Shown in pieces: positions 26,756 to 35,738 of a stretch of 64,000 nt of DNA. The notes under the pieces were generated by a model. That model was given only the letters and a program-made list of their open reading frames with translations. It ran no database searches and was not told the DNA's origin. The stretch's first letter is position 1; the number at the start of each line of letters is the position of its first letter. The translations under genes were made by a program, and so were the position numbers. The DNA is from Paracoccus albus (GTDB lineage Bacteria; Pseudomonadota; Alphaproteobacteria; Rhodobacterales; Rhodobacteraceae), in assembly GCF_027913035.1 (NCBI RefSeq), contig NZ_CP115775.1:3140501-3204500 (forward strand). The letters are read 5' to 3'.

Positions 26756-28630
26756 CTAGGCGGTCGCGGCCTTCGCCGAAACCTCTTCATCCTCATCACA
26801 GCCAAGAAAACCACCAGACTGACGGTTCCAGTATCGCGCATAGGTGCCTTGCTGGGCCAGAAGTTCTTCATGGCTGCCCTGCTCGACGATGCGGCCATCC
26901 TCCAGCACGACGATGCGGTCCATCTCGGCAATCGTGGACAGGCGGTGGGCGATGGCAAGCACGGTTTTACCCTCCATCACCCGGTCCAGAGAGGTCTGGA
27001 TCGCCGCCTCAACCTCGCTGTCGAGGGCAGAGGTCGCTTCATCCAGGATCAGGATCGGGGCGTTTTTCAGGAAGGCGCGGGCAAGGGCGATACGCTGGCG
27101 CTGACCGCCGGACAGCTTCACCCCGCGTTCGCCCAGATGTGCCTCATAGCCCTGCCGACCGTCATGATCCTGCATCTCGGTGATGAATTCATCGGCCTCC
27201 GCCGCTTCGGCTGCGGCCGTAATCTCTGCCTCGCTGGCGTCCGGGCTGCCATAGCGGATGTTGTCAAAGGCCGAGCGGTTGAACATCGCCGTTTCCTGCG
27301 TGACCATCCCAATCTGACGGCGCAGGCTTTCCTGCGTCACATCGCGAATATCATTCCCGTCGACCCTTATCGCGCCCTTTTCAACGTCATAAAGGCGCAG
27401 CAGCAAACCGACGAGCGTCGATTTCCCTGCACCCGACGCGCCGACAAGCCCGACCCGTTCGCCAGGTTGGATGGTCAGAGAAATGTCATGAATGCCGCCA
27501 CGCTCATCTTCACGGCCATAGCTGAAGCTGGCGTTTTCGAATCGGACTTCACCTTCGACCTGCGTCAGATTTATGGCATTCGGCGCGTCAATCAGTGCGT
27601 GTGCCGGGGCCAGCGTTTCCATCCCGTCCTCAATCTCACCAACTGAACCCCAGATACCCATTAGCGTCATGCTGACCCAGCCGGACATCTGCGACAGGCG
27701 CAGCGAAATGGCCCCGATGGCAGCGATGTTCCCGGCAGTCGCATTCCCCGCTTGCCATTGCAGGATGGCTCCGCCGATCAGAATGACTGGCAGGACACCG
27801 GCCAGCGTCATCAGCGAAAGTCGGAACCAGGTCGATACGACGCCGAAATCCACTGCACGTTCGCGGAAACCGGCCATTGCAGCAAGGGCGGCGCGATCTT
27901 CGTGATCGGCATGGGCGAACAGCTTGACGGTCTTTATATTGGTGATCGTGTCGACGACCTGCCCCGTCACCGTGGCACGTGCAGACGCGCGGGCAGCGGA
28001 ATGACTGCGGATTCGTGGCAGGAAAAAGCGGATCAACAGCGCAAAGCTGGCCAGCCATGCGATCAGCGCGACGGCACCCCAGATGTCGATGGACAGAAGA
28101 AACGCAGCAGAGCCGATGATAGCGGCAAGCGCAAAGGTCACGACATTCACCATCTCGCCCGCGACATCGGTGATGGCACGCGCGGTCTGCATCTGTTTTT
28201 GCGCCAGCCGTCCGGCGAAGTCGTTGTCGAAGAAACTGACCGATTGCCCCATCGTCCAGCGATGCAATCGCGACAACACCAGCGGCAGGATATTCGGCCC
28301 GATAATCACGTTTGAAGAGGCCGTCGAAAAGCCGAGGATCAGGGGTCTGATGACCAAAAAGAACAGCACGAAACCCAAGATGATCGGCCAACTTTGACCC
28401 CAGATCGTATCTGGTGTGTTGCTGGCAACTGCATCGACGACCGCGCCCAGAAGCGTTGCGGATATCACATCCGCCGCACCACTCGCCGCCGAGGCAACCG
28501 CGGCAATCGACAACCCACGGCCAGAGCCTTTCAGCGCCCAGCCGATAAAGCGCAGCAGCGATTGCGGCGGCGGGCCGTCGGCCGGGCGGAATGCGTCGAT
28601 CTGGCGCGCGAATACGGAATGGATGCTCAT
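26756..28630 (-). CDS. ABC exporter, fused permease and ATPase
   Basis: A 624-residue half-transporter. The N-terminal six-helix membrane domain runs to about residue 350. The ATPase domain has Walker A GASGAGKST, Q-loop GMVTQETAMFN, signature LSGGQRQR and Walker B ILILDEATSALD with an H-loop IAHRLST. It exports an unknown substrate, perhaps a lipid or peptide, as a dimer. Its ATG overlaps the stop of the CCA-adding enzyme gene (ATGA). The C terminus ends in an acidic tail (CDEDEE). Confidence 0.92.
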   Translation of the reverse strand: MSIHSVFARQIDAFRPADGPPPQSLLRFIGWALKGSGRGLSIAAVASAASGAADVISATLLGAVVDAVASNTPDTIWGQSWPIILGFVLFFLVIRPLILGFSTASSNVIIGPNILPLVLSRLHRWTMGQSVSFFDNDFAGRLAQKQMQTARAITDVAGEMVNVVTFALAAIIGSAAFLLSIDIWGAVALIAWLASFALLIRFFLPRIRSHSAARASARATVTGQVVDTITNIKTVKLFAHADHEDRAALAAMAGFRERAVDFGVVSTWFRLSLMTLAGVLPVILIGGAILQWQAGNATAGNIAAIGAISLRLSQMSGWVSMTLMGIWGSVGEIEDGMETLAPAHALIDAPNAINLTQVEGEVRFENASFSYGREDERGGIHDISLTIQPGERVGLVGASGAGKSTLVGLLLRLYDVEKGAIRVDGNDIRDVTQESLRRQIGMVTQETAMFNRSAFDNIRYGSPDASEAEITAAAEAAEADEFITEMQDHDGRQGYEAHLGERGVKLSGGQRQRIALARAFLKNAPILILDEATSALDSEVEAAIQTSLDRVMEGKTVLAIAHRLSTIAEMDRIVVLEDGRIVEQGSHEELLAQQGTYARYWNRQSGGFLGCDEDEEVSAKAATA

Positions 28631-29787
28631 GCGTCTTGTTTCCCTGCCTGCCGAGCCGTTTCAATCAGCGCCGCGCGTTCAGAGGAAAAGCCCGACGCAA
28701 GCCAAAGTTCCTCTGCCGCCTTCAACCCGCGACCGAGAGCGGCGCCTTGCAAGTCCGGCATCAGATCTGTGGCAGCTATCGGAAGTGCAGCGTTCGCGGC
28801 GCGCCCGACCTGTTCCTGCCAATCTTCAGGCAGCGGTTCCCGCCTTGCCAGCCGCACCAGCATTGCGTCATGGGCAAGCGCCTGGCCGTGGTAGTAGCCG
28901 GCTTCGGCGGGGCTGAGCTCAGCGGCAAGTGTCAACGCCTTCAAGCGGTTCGTTTCAGCCCGCGACAGGCGTAGCCCGGCCAAATCAACCTGCGCCGCAA
29001 TCAGCGACAAGCGGCGCAGCCAGTCAGGGCTGGTGCCGTCAGTCTTTTCTGCTTCGATCAGCGCGGGCATGGCTGAGATATCTGCACCCGCCAGAACGAA
29101 ACTCAGCACACCGGTTTGCGCCATCAACGCCAAGGCATGTGACGGATCGGGCGCGGACAGAAGTTTACGCATTTCTGCCCCGATACGCTCTGCCGAGACG
29201 CGGGGCAGCCCCTCTTTCTCTGCCGTGATCGCCTCTGTAGCGCCGGGGGCTGAACTGTCCGCATACCAGGCATAGAAACGAAAGAACCGCAGAATACGCA
29301 GATAATCCTCGCGGATGCGGGCGGTGGGATCGCCGACAAAGCGCAACACGCGCCGCCGAAGATCAGGCCAGCCACCGACCGGGTCCAGAACCTTTCCGGA
29401 TGCCGTTGCGTAAAGGGCATTCATGGTAAAATCGCGACGTGCGGCGTCGTCCTCGATTCGGTCAGAGAACGCGACGGTTGCGTTCCGGCCATCGGTTTCG
29501 ACATCGCGGCGAAAGGTCGTGACCTCGAAAGGCGTGCCATTCGCAATCACAGTGACGGTACCGTGCTCGATGCCGGTCGGCACGGTTTTCAGCCCTTCGG
29601 CGGTCGCCAGCTCCACCACGCGCAAGGGAATTGCATCGGTTGCGATATCGATATCATCGACCGGCTGACCCAGAACTGCATTGCGCACGGCACCGCCCAC
29701 GACGAAGGCACGATGCCCGCCGTTTTCCAGCATTGTCAGAACCCGCCGCAGCGCGGGATCATCCAAAAACGCGGCGGAAACCCTCAT
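28627..29787 (-). CDS. cca: CCA tRNA nucleotidyltransferase
   Basis: A 386-residue nucleotidyltransferase that adds or repairs the 3' CCA end of tRNA. The head has FVVGGAVRNAVLG and the catalytic DDIDIATDA, then EVTTFRRDVETDGRNATV and RRDFTMNALY; the neck/body has EDYLRILRFFRFYAWY. I chose the ATG at 29787 (MRVSAAFLDD), which overlaps the NUDIX gene stop. Poly(A) polymerase of the same superfamily is an alternative but the motif set favours CCA addition. Confidence 0.88.
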   Translation of the reverse strand: MRVSAAFLDDPALRRVLTMLENGGHRAFVVGGAVRNAVLGQPVDDIDIATDAIPLRVVELATAEGLKTVPTGIEHGTVTVIANGTPFEVTTFRRDVETDGRNATVAFSDRIEDDAARRDFTMNALYATASGKVLDPVGGWPDLRRRVLRFVGDPTARIREDYLRILRFFRFYAWYADSSAPGATEAITAEKEGLPRVSAERIGAEMRKLLSAPDPSHALALMAQTGVLSFVLAGADISAMPALIEAEKTDGTSPDWLRRLSLIAAQVDLAGLRLSRAETNRLKALTLAAELSPAEAGYYHGQALAHDAMLVRLARREPLPEDWQEQVGRAANAALPIAATDLMPDLQGAALGRGLKAAEELWLASGFSSERAALIETARQAGKQDA

Positions 29788-30461
29788 ACCGACAACCGTT
29801 CTGCAAAGGCGTGCAGGATGCGTGCCGTGGCGCCCCAGACGTAATAGGGCCCGTAGGGCGCCACGCGATAGGCGCGCCAGTTGCCCCGCCATATCCGGCC
29901 CTCCAGCCGGTAATTCGCTGCATTTGCGATATGGGCGAAGGGCAGAGCAAAAACCTCTGCGACCTCACCGGGTTCCGGGACGGGCGTAAACGCCCCGCGG
30001 ATGATGCCGACAACGGGCGTGATGCTGAATTGGGTGACGGTGCGATGCGCAGGCAGTGTGCCGATCACTTCAACTTGCGAGGGAAGAAGGCCGATCTCCT
30101 CCTGCGCTTCACGAAGTGCTGCGGCGACGGCGTTTTCATCGGACGGGTCGACCTTGCCGCCCGGCAGCGCGATCTGACCCGGATGATGGCGCATGGTCGC
30201 GGCGCGTTTGGTCAGGTACAGCCGCCCGTCCGTTTCGTGAAAGGCAACAAGAACACCGGCGTCGCGCAATGGAAAGTCCGGTGGTTTGACATCCGGGCTG
30301 GCATCGTAGTCCGAGGTCGCGGCGGTACTTGCCCGGACCGCCGCGATCAATCGATCGACAAGCGCCTGACCACAGGGCCGGTTCAGCCATGCCGCATCAC
30401 GGCGCGCAGCATCGCCCGCCCCGTGATCCGTTACAGCAGCTGATCCGATCCGGATACTCAT
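29784..30461 (-). CDS. NUDIX hydrolase, CoA pyrophosphatase type
   Basis: A 225-residue NUDIX protein. The NUDIX box is GGKVDPSDENAVAAALREAQEEIGL, preceded by RAATMRHHPGQIALPGG; this extended form (HPGQIALPGG) marks CoA pyrophosphatase (NudL-like) enzymes that cleave CoA to phosphopantetheine and 3',5'-ADP. It starts within the stop codon of Hsp33 and ends within the start of the cca gene, so hslO-nudix-cca-ABC is one tightly overlapped operon. Confidence 0.88.
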   Translation of the reverse strand: MSIRIGSAAVTDHGAGDAARRDAAWLNRPCGQALVDRLIAAVRASTAATSDYDASPDVKPPDFPLRDAGVLVAFHETDGRLYLTKRAATMRHHPGQIALPGGKVDPSDENAVAAALREAQEEIGLLPSQVEVIGTLPAHRTVTQFSITPVVGIIRGAFTPVPEPGEVAEVFALPFAHIANAANYRLEGRIWRGNWRAYRVAPYGPYYVWGATARILHAFAERLSV

Positions 30462-31477
30462 TCAGCGGCATTGTCCTGTGGCAAGTCATTGCCGTCGGCG
30501 TCGACCGTTGCCTCAAACCCCAAAGAGCGGGGATCAAGTTCGTAATGCGCGCCGCAGAACTGACAATCGGCGGTGACCAGCCCTTCCTCTGTCGTCATAT
30601 GGCCGATGTCCTTCTGCGAATAGATGGACAACGTACCGCGAACCTTATCCTCGCTGCACGGGCAACCGAACTCGATGCGCTGCGGGTCAAACACACGCGG
30701 TTGTTCTTCATGGAACAGCCGAACCAGCAAATCGGTCGGTGCGAGCGTCGGGCCGATCAACTCCATCTCCTCGACCGTCGAGAGGAGGTGATTGGCGCGG
30801 GTCCAGTCTTCTGATTCCCGGCCTTGCAGGATATCTGCAGCTTCGACCAGGCCATCCTGGCCGCTGCCGCCCTCGCCACCTTGTGCGGGCTTTGCGGGCA
30901 GGGTTTGCAGCATGATACCGCCCGCACGCCAGCCGGTTTTCTGACCGGGCATGATGGACTGGCCGTAAGACAGGGCAAAGCTGCTGGGCAATTGTTCCGA
31001 TTGGGCGAAATAGGTGCCCGCGCAGGCAGAAAGCGATCCGCCCGCCAAGGGCGTGATCCCTTGATAGGGCTGCTTGCCGGTACCCTGATCAATGAGGATG
31101 GCAAAATAGCCTTCGCCGATCTGGCCGAAATGCGGCTCTTCGGTCAGCCGCTCGGCATCAAAGCTTGCCCATGCGCGGATGCGGGCCGGACCGCCTTCGG
31201 TCTCTGGCGCGTAGTAATCTGCCGCGACCGTGCGGATCGCGCCCTTGCCGCGCACCTGAAGCGACAGTTTCCAGCGTAACTTGATCGTCGGACCGATCAG
31301 GGCGGTCAGCAGCGCGAGTTCGGCAACGGCGGCCGCGACCGGTGCAGGGTAGTCGTGACGGGAAAGAATATGGTCAAGGACGCCGTCCAGCCGCGCCATC
31401 CGGCCGCGTATATCAGAGCGGTCGAACTGGAATGGCAGGACCGTATCGTCCCATGCGATCTGGTTGATCTGTGTCAT
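30458..31477 (-). CDS. hslO: Redox-regulated chaperone Hsp33
   Basis: A 339-residue Hsp33 homologue, longer than the 290-residue E. coli protein. It holds unfolded proteins during oxidative stress. The zinc/redox switch is intact: FGCPCSEDKV (CXC) and CQFCGAHY (CXXC) near the C terminus. The substrate domain includes GPTIKLRWKLSLQVRGKG and GGSLSACAGTYFAQSEQLPS. A Gly-rich insert (AKPAQGGEGGSGQDG) accounts for part of the extra length. It leads the operon ending with the ABC exporter. Confidence 0.93.
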   Translation of the reverse strand: MTQINQIAWDDTVLPFQFDRSDIRGRMARLDGVLDHILSRHDYPAPVAAAVAELALLTALIGPTIKLRWKLSLQVRGKGAIRTVAADYYAPETEGGPARIRAWASFDAERLTEEPHFGQIGEGYFAILIDQGTGKQPYQGITPLAGGSLSACAGTYFAQSEQLPSSFALSYGQSIMPGQKTGWRAGGIMLQTLPAKPAQGGEGGSGQDGLVEAADILQGRESEDWTRANHLLSTVEEMELIGPTLAPTDLLVRLFHEEQPRVFDPQRIEFGCPCSEDKVRGTLSIYSQKDIGHMTTEEGLVTADCQFCGAHYELDPRSLGFEATVDADGNDLPQDNAAE

Positions 31478-31621
31478 GATTGGCCTTCGGAGTTCGTGGC
31501 GCCGGTATGGCGCCTGTCACGGACCAATATAGTGCAACAGTCGGCGATCCCAAGGGTCCGTAGGCTTCAGGCGCTGCAAGCGGTCGCGTGCGGGTCGGCG
31601 CCGGGGGCGTGTTTCGATGGA

Positions 31622-32404
31622 TTATTGATAACCCCTGACAAGGGCCGCCGATACAAGCGCCCAGCCATCGACCACCACAAAGAAGGCCAGTTTGAACGGT
31701 AATGCGACGACCGCAGGTGGCACCATCATCATGCCCATCGCCATCAGAACCGCCGCGACGACCAGGTCAATGACAAGAAAAGGCAGGGCGACCAGAAATC
31801 CGATCTCAAAGGCTCGCTGCAGTTCTGACAGCATGAAAGAGGGGACAAGGATGCGCAGGCCGTCCGGATTAGTCCCTTCCGGCAACAGGCTGCGCATATG
31901 ATCCAGAATGTCGGGACTGGCCCGGGCCGACATGAATTCCTCAAACGGCTGAACGGCGCGGAGCAAAGCCTCTGCAACCGTAATATCGCCCGCTTGCAGC
32001 GGCGGGCCGGCCGCCTGCCAGGCCGCGCTGAGGACCGGGTCCATGACAAACCAGGTAAGAAACAGGGCCAGACTGACGATCAGCATATTTGGCGGTGATT
32101 GCTGAAGGCCCAGGGACTGACGAAGGATCGACAGAACCGTGACCATGAAGGGAAAGCAGGTCACGGTAATGGCGATTGCCGGGGCAAGCGAAAGCACGGT
32201 CAGCGCGATGAAGATAACGATGGAGCTTTGCCCGACGCCACCCGCCCCGCTGATGGCACGTCCGGCGGCGCCCGCTATGTTGTCCGGCTCGAAGATGCCA
32301 ACACCTTGATCCGCAGCGATTTGGGCACTCGCGACTGTTGCGAATGCCTGCATAATCAGCGCGGCCAGCGTGACAACCCGTCGCAGCTTGGCGCGAAGCG
32401 GCAT
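31622..32404 (-). CDS. fliP: Flagellar export gate protein FliP
   Basis: A 260-residue core protein of the flagellar type III export gate. It starts with a signal peptide-like segment (MPLRAKLRRVVTLAALIMQAFATVASAQ), as usual for FliP. Then follow LAPAIAITVTCFPFMVTVLSILRQSLGLQQSPPNML, the FMLSELQRAFEIGF motif and VVAAVLMAMGMMMVPPAVVALPFKL. The fliN stop abuts its ATG. It ends the minus-strand run fliF-fliH-fliN-fliP. Confidence 0.95.
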   Translation of the reverse strand: MPLRAKLRRVVTLAALIMQAFATVASAQIAADQGVGIFEPDNIAGAAGRAISGAGGVGQSSIVIFIALTVLSLAPAIAITVTCFPFMVTVLSILRQSLGLQQSPPNMLIVSLALFLTWFVMDPVLSAAWQAAGPPLQAGDITVAEALLRAVQPFEEFMSARASPDILDHMRSLLPEGTNPDGLRILVPSFMLSELQRAFEIGFLVALPFLVIDLVVAAVLMAMGMMMVPPAVVALPFKLAFFVVVDGWALVSAALVRGYQ

Positions 32405-32662
32405 CTAACCTTCCTCTGCCGCCGCGCGGATGATGCGCACCATCAGGCTGTCGGATCCGCTGTCACCTTCGATCAGTTCGCCATAGGCGATGATATGGTC
32501 GCCCGCACAAATCTCGACCCTGTCGTCAATGGGTTGATCAAGCGGCAGGATATCGTCTTCCTTCACCCGCGAAAGCTCTGCAACTGTCAGCCTGCACCGG
32601 CCGATGCGTATGGTTATCTCAACGGGAATGTTGTCGGTCGGGACAATCTTGCCCAGGTCCAT
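32405..32662 (-). CDS. fliN: Flagellar switch protein FliN
   Basis: An 85-residue SpoA-domain protein: IPVEITIRIGRCRLTVAELSRVKEDDILPLDQPIDDRVEI, then GDHIIAYGELIEG. FliN builds the C-ring that controls motor direction and helps dock export cargo. A strong GAGGAGG lies 6 nt before the ATG, inside the end of fliH, and the two genes overlap by 44 bp. No fliM or fliG is in the window. Confidence 0.9.
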   Translation of the reverse strand: MDLGKIVPTDNIPVEITIRIGRCRLTVAELSRVKEDDILPLDQPIDDRVEICAGDHIIAYGELIEGDSGSDSLMVRIIRAAAEEG

Positions 32663-33212
32663 CTGGTTCCTCCTCTATATCCAGCATCTCTGCGAGAAGT
32701 TCGCGGATAGCCGCTGTGATCTGTTCCGTTTCGATGGTTATGCGACCGCCATCAAAGCTGATTTCGGTTGCCGTTCCCGGCAGAAGCGTGACCCCCTCAA
32801 GGCCGAGTTCCTCGATCCGGTCCGCTACGCTGGCCAAGGCCGATGCGCCGCCAGAGATGCGGCAGGTTGGTGCTACGCCCGCCAAGCAAAGTCGTTGAAG
32901 TTCGGCTGACAGAACTTCGGTCACCCGGCCGGCGGACGTGGTTGCAAGTTGTCCGGTGATCGCGTCCAGCACAGGTACTATCGCGGCAAGCGTTGAGCGG
33001 ATGGTTTCGGCGCGCAGCTCTGCTTTTTCCTGTGCTGCCGATGCCGCCAGCTTCAGCGCTTCGGTCATCTCTGAAAGCGCTGCGTCTCCTGCTGCTGCCT
33101 CTCCATCCGCCAGGCCACGAAGGTACTCCTTTTGCAGATCTTCTGCTGAGAAGGTTTCTGGCGGCGCCACGACCGGGCCTGCGAAGTTTTCGAACCGAAG
33201 CAGCGCGCTCAT
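32619..33212 (-). CDS. FliH-like flagellar export regulator
   Basis: A 197-residue protein between fliF and fliN. The middle is a long Ala/Glu-rich helix (SAEDLQKEYLRGLADGEAAAGDAAL, then TEALKLAASAAQEKAEL), and the C-terminal part (LEGVTLLPGTATEISFDGGRITIETEQ) has the shape of the FliH/HrpE domain. FliH holds the export ATPase FliI at the C-ring. Sequence similarity is low, as is typical of this family in Rhodobacterales, so the call leans on position. The ATG at 33212 overlaps the fliF stop (ATGA). Confidence 0.7.
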   Translation of the reverse strand: MSALLRFENFAGPVVAPPETFSAEDLQKEYLRGLADGEAAAGDAALSEMTEALKLAASAAQEKAELRAETIRSTLAAIVPVLDAITGQLATTSAGRVTEVLSAELQRLCLAGVAPTCRISGGASALASVADRIEELGLEGVTLLPGTATEISFDGGRITIETEQITAAIRELLAEMLDIEEEPDGPGQDCPDRQHSR

Positions 33213-34822
33213 GTCGTTGGCCTGTCGTCTGCCCCGATCCATCCGTTAAGCAAACGAACGGTTTCTTCCTGCCGATCCCTCATCAAGCGTTTTAGCCGTT
33301 CGATGGGGTCGCTGTCGCTGAAGTCAGTATCGGGCGTGTCGAAGTCAAAATCGGCCGCTGCCATCGACAACATCGGCAGGTCGTTGCTCAGGTTCATGTC
33401 CTGGCTGGCCTCGCTGTCGACTGCAGACCCGTCCGACATAGCGAAGTCATTGACCTGCAACGGTGCCGTCGTGTCCAGAACGGCACTGGTGCCGGGGGCG
33501 GTCCTGCGAATGGCGCGCAGTGTAAGCGCCATGGCAATGATCGCGAAAACGCCGACCAGTGCCAGCTTTGCCAGCGATGCAACGGCCAACCTGTCAAACA
33601 ATGTGTTGGTCTGAGCGATCTCGGTGCCGGGACTGGCATTGGCAACAAAAGGCATTGAACGAACGATCAACTCGTCACCACGCTCTTCATCATAGCCGAC
33701 AGCGGCTGCCACAAGATCCCTTATCGCCGACAGCTCATCCTCTGTTCTCGGGGCGGGGGCGGGCGTTCCGTCTTCGCCAGTCGCCGTTGCCTCTCTGACA
33801 AGAACGGCGACGCTCAGACGCCGGATCGCACCCGGCTGACGTTCGATCTGGCGAGTGATGCCGCCGAATTCGTAGTTGGAGCGCTGCCGGGTCTCTGCCC
33901 GCTGGGAGGTTTGCTTGCCGGTCTCGTTTCCGCTCTGCTCTGGCAGGTTCGAGGCCGCGGTAACAGGCGCATCGCCAACAGAACTGCTTTCGTCAGTCAG
34001 CTCTTCCGACTCCTCCGAAATCATCGCTCTTTGCGCCGGATCGATGCTGCGCTCGACAAGCTGTTCGGACTGGGTGACAAGTTCGATGCTGAGTTCAACG
34101 ATGGCATTGCCTGCACCAACATGCGGGCTGAGAATGCGCTCCACATTCGCTTTCATCTGCGCCTCACGATCCGCTGAATTCTGATCGTCCGGCGGACTGA
34201 TTAGCCCCCGCGCACTGTCTATGACCGAGACATCATCGGCCGTCAGCTCCGGCACCGCGGATGCAATCAGGAAGCGCATCGCACTGGCTTGTGCGGGACT
34301 GACCGGGGTGCCATCGGTCACAACCGTGACGGAAGCCGCGCCGGGCTGTCCGCGCCGGTAACCCCGTGATTGCGGCACGGTCAGGTGCACGCGCGCCGAG
34401 CGGATCGTCGGGATCGACAGAATCGTCCGCGCAAGCTCACCTTCCTTGGCGCGCCAATAGGCTGCATCGAACATCTGCGACGTGGTGCTGAACCCCGACA
34501 TTTTGTCCAGAATTTCATAGCCTGCACCTCCCATCTGCGGGAGGTTTTGTCCCGCAAGATCCATGCGCACCCTGTCGCGCTGCGCCTCGTCGACCCAGAT
34601 CGAGCCGTTGCGGATTTCAAAACGAATGCCGCTTTGCTCAAGATGCGTAACGATAGGTGCCGCCTGGACATCGTCCAGCCCGGAATAAAGCAAAGCCATC
34701 GGAACGCGCCCGGCCAAGGCGATAAAGGCAAGCATCAGCAGGAAACTTAAGGCGAAGCCGCCGCATATGGCCAATCTCTGCCGGAAGGTCCGTGAGGTCC
34801 AGAATTTCAGCAGCTCATTCAA
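33209..34822 (-). CDS. fliF: Flagellar MS-ring protein FliF
   Basis: A 537-residue FliF. Two membrane segments flank the periplasmic ring domains (LAICGGFALSFLLMLAFIALAG near the N terminus and KLALVGVFAIIAMAL near residue 430). Ring-building motifs include ALLYSGLDDVQAAPIVTHLEQSGI and LARTILSIPTIRSARVHLTVPQ. The C-terminal tail that binds FliG is acidic and ends near RLLNGWIGADD. The start is a TTG at 34822 with AAGGG 7 nt upstream. It diverges from fliL across a 110-bp gap. Confidence 0.93.
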   Translation of the reverse strand: MNELLKFWTSRTFRQRLAICGGFALSFLLMLAFIALAGRVPMALLYSGLDDVQAAPIVTHLEQSGIRFEIRNGSIWVDEAQRDRVRMDLAGQNLPQMGGAGYEILDKMSGFSTTSQMFDAAYWRAKEGELARTILSIPTIRSARVHLTVPQSRGYRRGQPGAASVTVVTDGTPVSPAQASAMRFLIASAVPELTADDVSVIDSARGLISPPDDQNSADREAQMKANVERILSPHVGAGNAIVELSIELVTQSEQLVERSIDPAQRAMISEESEELTDESSSVGDAPVTAASNLPEQSGNETGKQTSQRAETRQRSNYEFGGITRQIERQPGAIRRLSVAVLVREATATGEDGTPAPAPRTEDELSAIRDLVAAAVGYDEERGDELIVRSMPFVANASPGTEIAQTNTLFDRLAVASLAKLALVGVFAIIAMALTLRAIRRTAPGTSAVLDTTAPLQVNDFAMSDGSAVDSEASQDMNLSNDLPMLSMAAADFDFDTPDTDFSDSDPIERLKRLMRDRQEETVRLLNGWIGADDRPTT

Positions 34823-34876
34823 TTGGGCACCCTTCGATTCGTGCGTTCAGCCTTCCCGCTTCTGGCACGATGCCCG

Positions 34877-34891
34877 TTAATTATTGGTTAG
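34877..34891. promoter_or_regulatory. CtrA-like box between fliF and fliL
   Basis: TTAA-N7-TTAG, one base off the CtrA consensus TTAA-N7-TTAA, lies 42 bp before the fliL start and 55 bp from the fliF start. CtrA controls flagellar genes in Rhodobacterales. Confidence 0.5.
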
Positions 34892-34932
34892 TTCAGCACT
34901 GCTATCCCCTGTTTCCGAGAAGGGAGAATCGT

Positions 34933-35397
34933 ATGGCTGATACAACGAAGAACCCAAGCACATCGCGAGGGCGTGGCCGTCCGGCCCTGATAATGGCCGC
35001 GTTGCTGTTTCTGGCAGGGGCCGGCTCATTCGCCGCAGCTTATGCTGGTCTTGTTTCGCCCTTGGCGATGCTGCGTTCTGGCGAGATGACCGGAAAGAAC
35101 GCCGCGGTGGGTTTCGTGGAGGTGCCGCGAATCATGGTGCCGATGTTGGGCGGCACACGTCAGATCGTGCTGAGCGTAAAGCTTGAAGCAGAGCCTGAAA
35201 GGGTCGCCGCGATCAAGCAGCAGATGCCACGCATTCTCGACAGCTTTAACCTCTTCCTCAGCAATATCGCCCCCGCCGCAATCGACCGCCGCGGCGTGCT
35301 GGAGATCATCCGAACAGAGCTGCAGACGCGAATTGACATGCTCCTCGGTGAGGTCGGCGCCGCAAAAGTACTGATTACGGAGTTTGCGATACAATGA
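34933..35397 (+). CDS. fliL: FliL-like flagellar basal-body protein
   Basis: A 154-residue protein with one N-terminal membrane anchor (ALIMAALLFLAGAGSFAAAYAGL) and a periplasmic stomatin-like domain: VEVPRIMVPMLGGTRQIVLSVKLEAEPE, then RILDSFNLFLSNIAP and a final ELQTRIDMLLGE. FliL surrounds the stator and supports torque. AAGGGAGA precedes the ATG at 34933. It leads the plus-strand operon running to flhB. Confidence 0.85.
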   Translation: MADTTKNPSTSRGRGRPALIMAALLFLAGAGSFAAAYAGLVSPLAMLRSGEMTGKNAAVGFVEVPRIMVPMLGGTRQIVLSVKLEAEPERVAAIKQQMPRILDSFNLFLSNIAPAAIDRRGVLEIIRTELQTRIDMLLGEVGAAKVLITEFAIQ

Positions 35398-35738
35398 GCT
35401 GGGACCTCATCCTTTCTGTTGCCTCTGCAATGCTGCCCGTGCCGCTTGCGCTATATTGCTATGTGCTGTCGCGCAGGCTGCGAAAGCTCAACGATCTGGA
35501 AAGCGGCTTGGGTGCGGCAATCGCAGTCATGTCGGCTGAAGTGGCACGACTTGAACGCTCGATCCGGCGCGCAAAGACAGAGGCAGAGCAGGCAGCGCAT
35601 AATCTTTGCGGAACAATTGCAACTGCGCGGGATGAACAGGCGCAGCTGGCCCTTCGGCAGGACATAACACGGGCTGGTGGTATCCGTCCAAGGAGGTTGA
35701 AGCCGCGCCGAACGGAAAGGGCAGGTGCCGATGCCTAG
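35394..35738 (+). CDS. Unknown flagellar-operon protein with membrane anchor and coiled coil
   Basis: A 114-residue protein I cannot name. It has one N-terminal hydrophobic helix (LILSVASAMLPVPLALYCYVL) and then a helical, probably coiled-coil, region (LRKLNDLESGLGAAIAVMSAEVARLE, KTEAEQAAHNL), ending in a basic tail (RPRRLKPRRTER). It overlaps the fliL stop by 4 bp and the motE-like start by 8 bp. Its tight position suggests a part in the stator or basal body. Confidence 0.75.
   Translation: MSWDLILSVASAMLPVPLALYCYVLSRRLRKLNDLESGLGAAIAVMSAEVARLERSIRRAKTEAEQAAHNLCGTIATARDEQAQLALRQDITRAGGIRPRRLKPRRTERAGADA

Noticed and set aside
31478..31621. Possible RNA gene between hslO and fliP
   Set aside because: GC-rich but no stable tRNA-like or family fold visible; nothing supportable.
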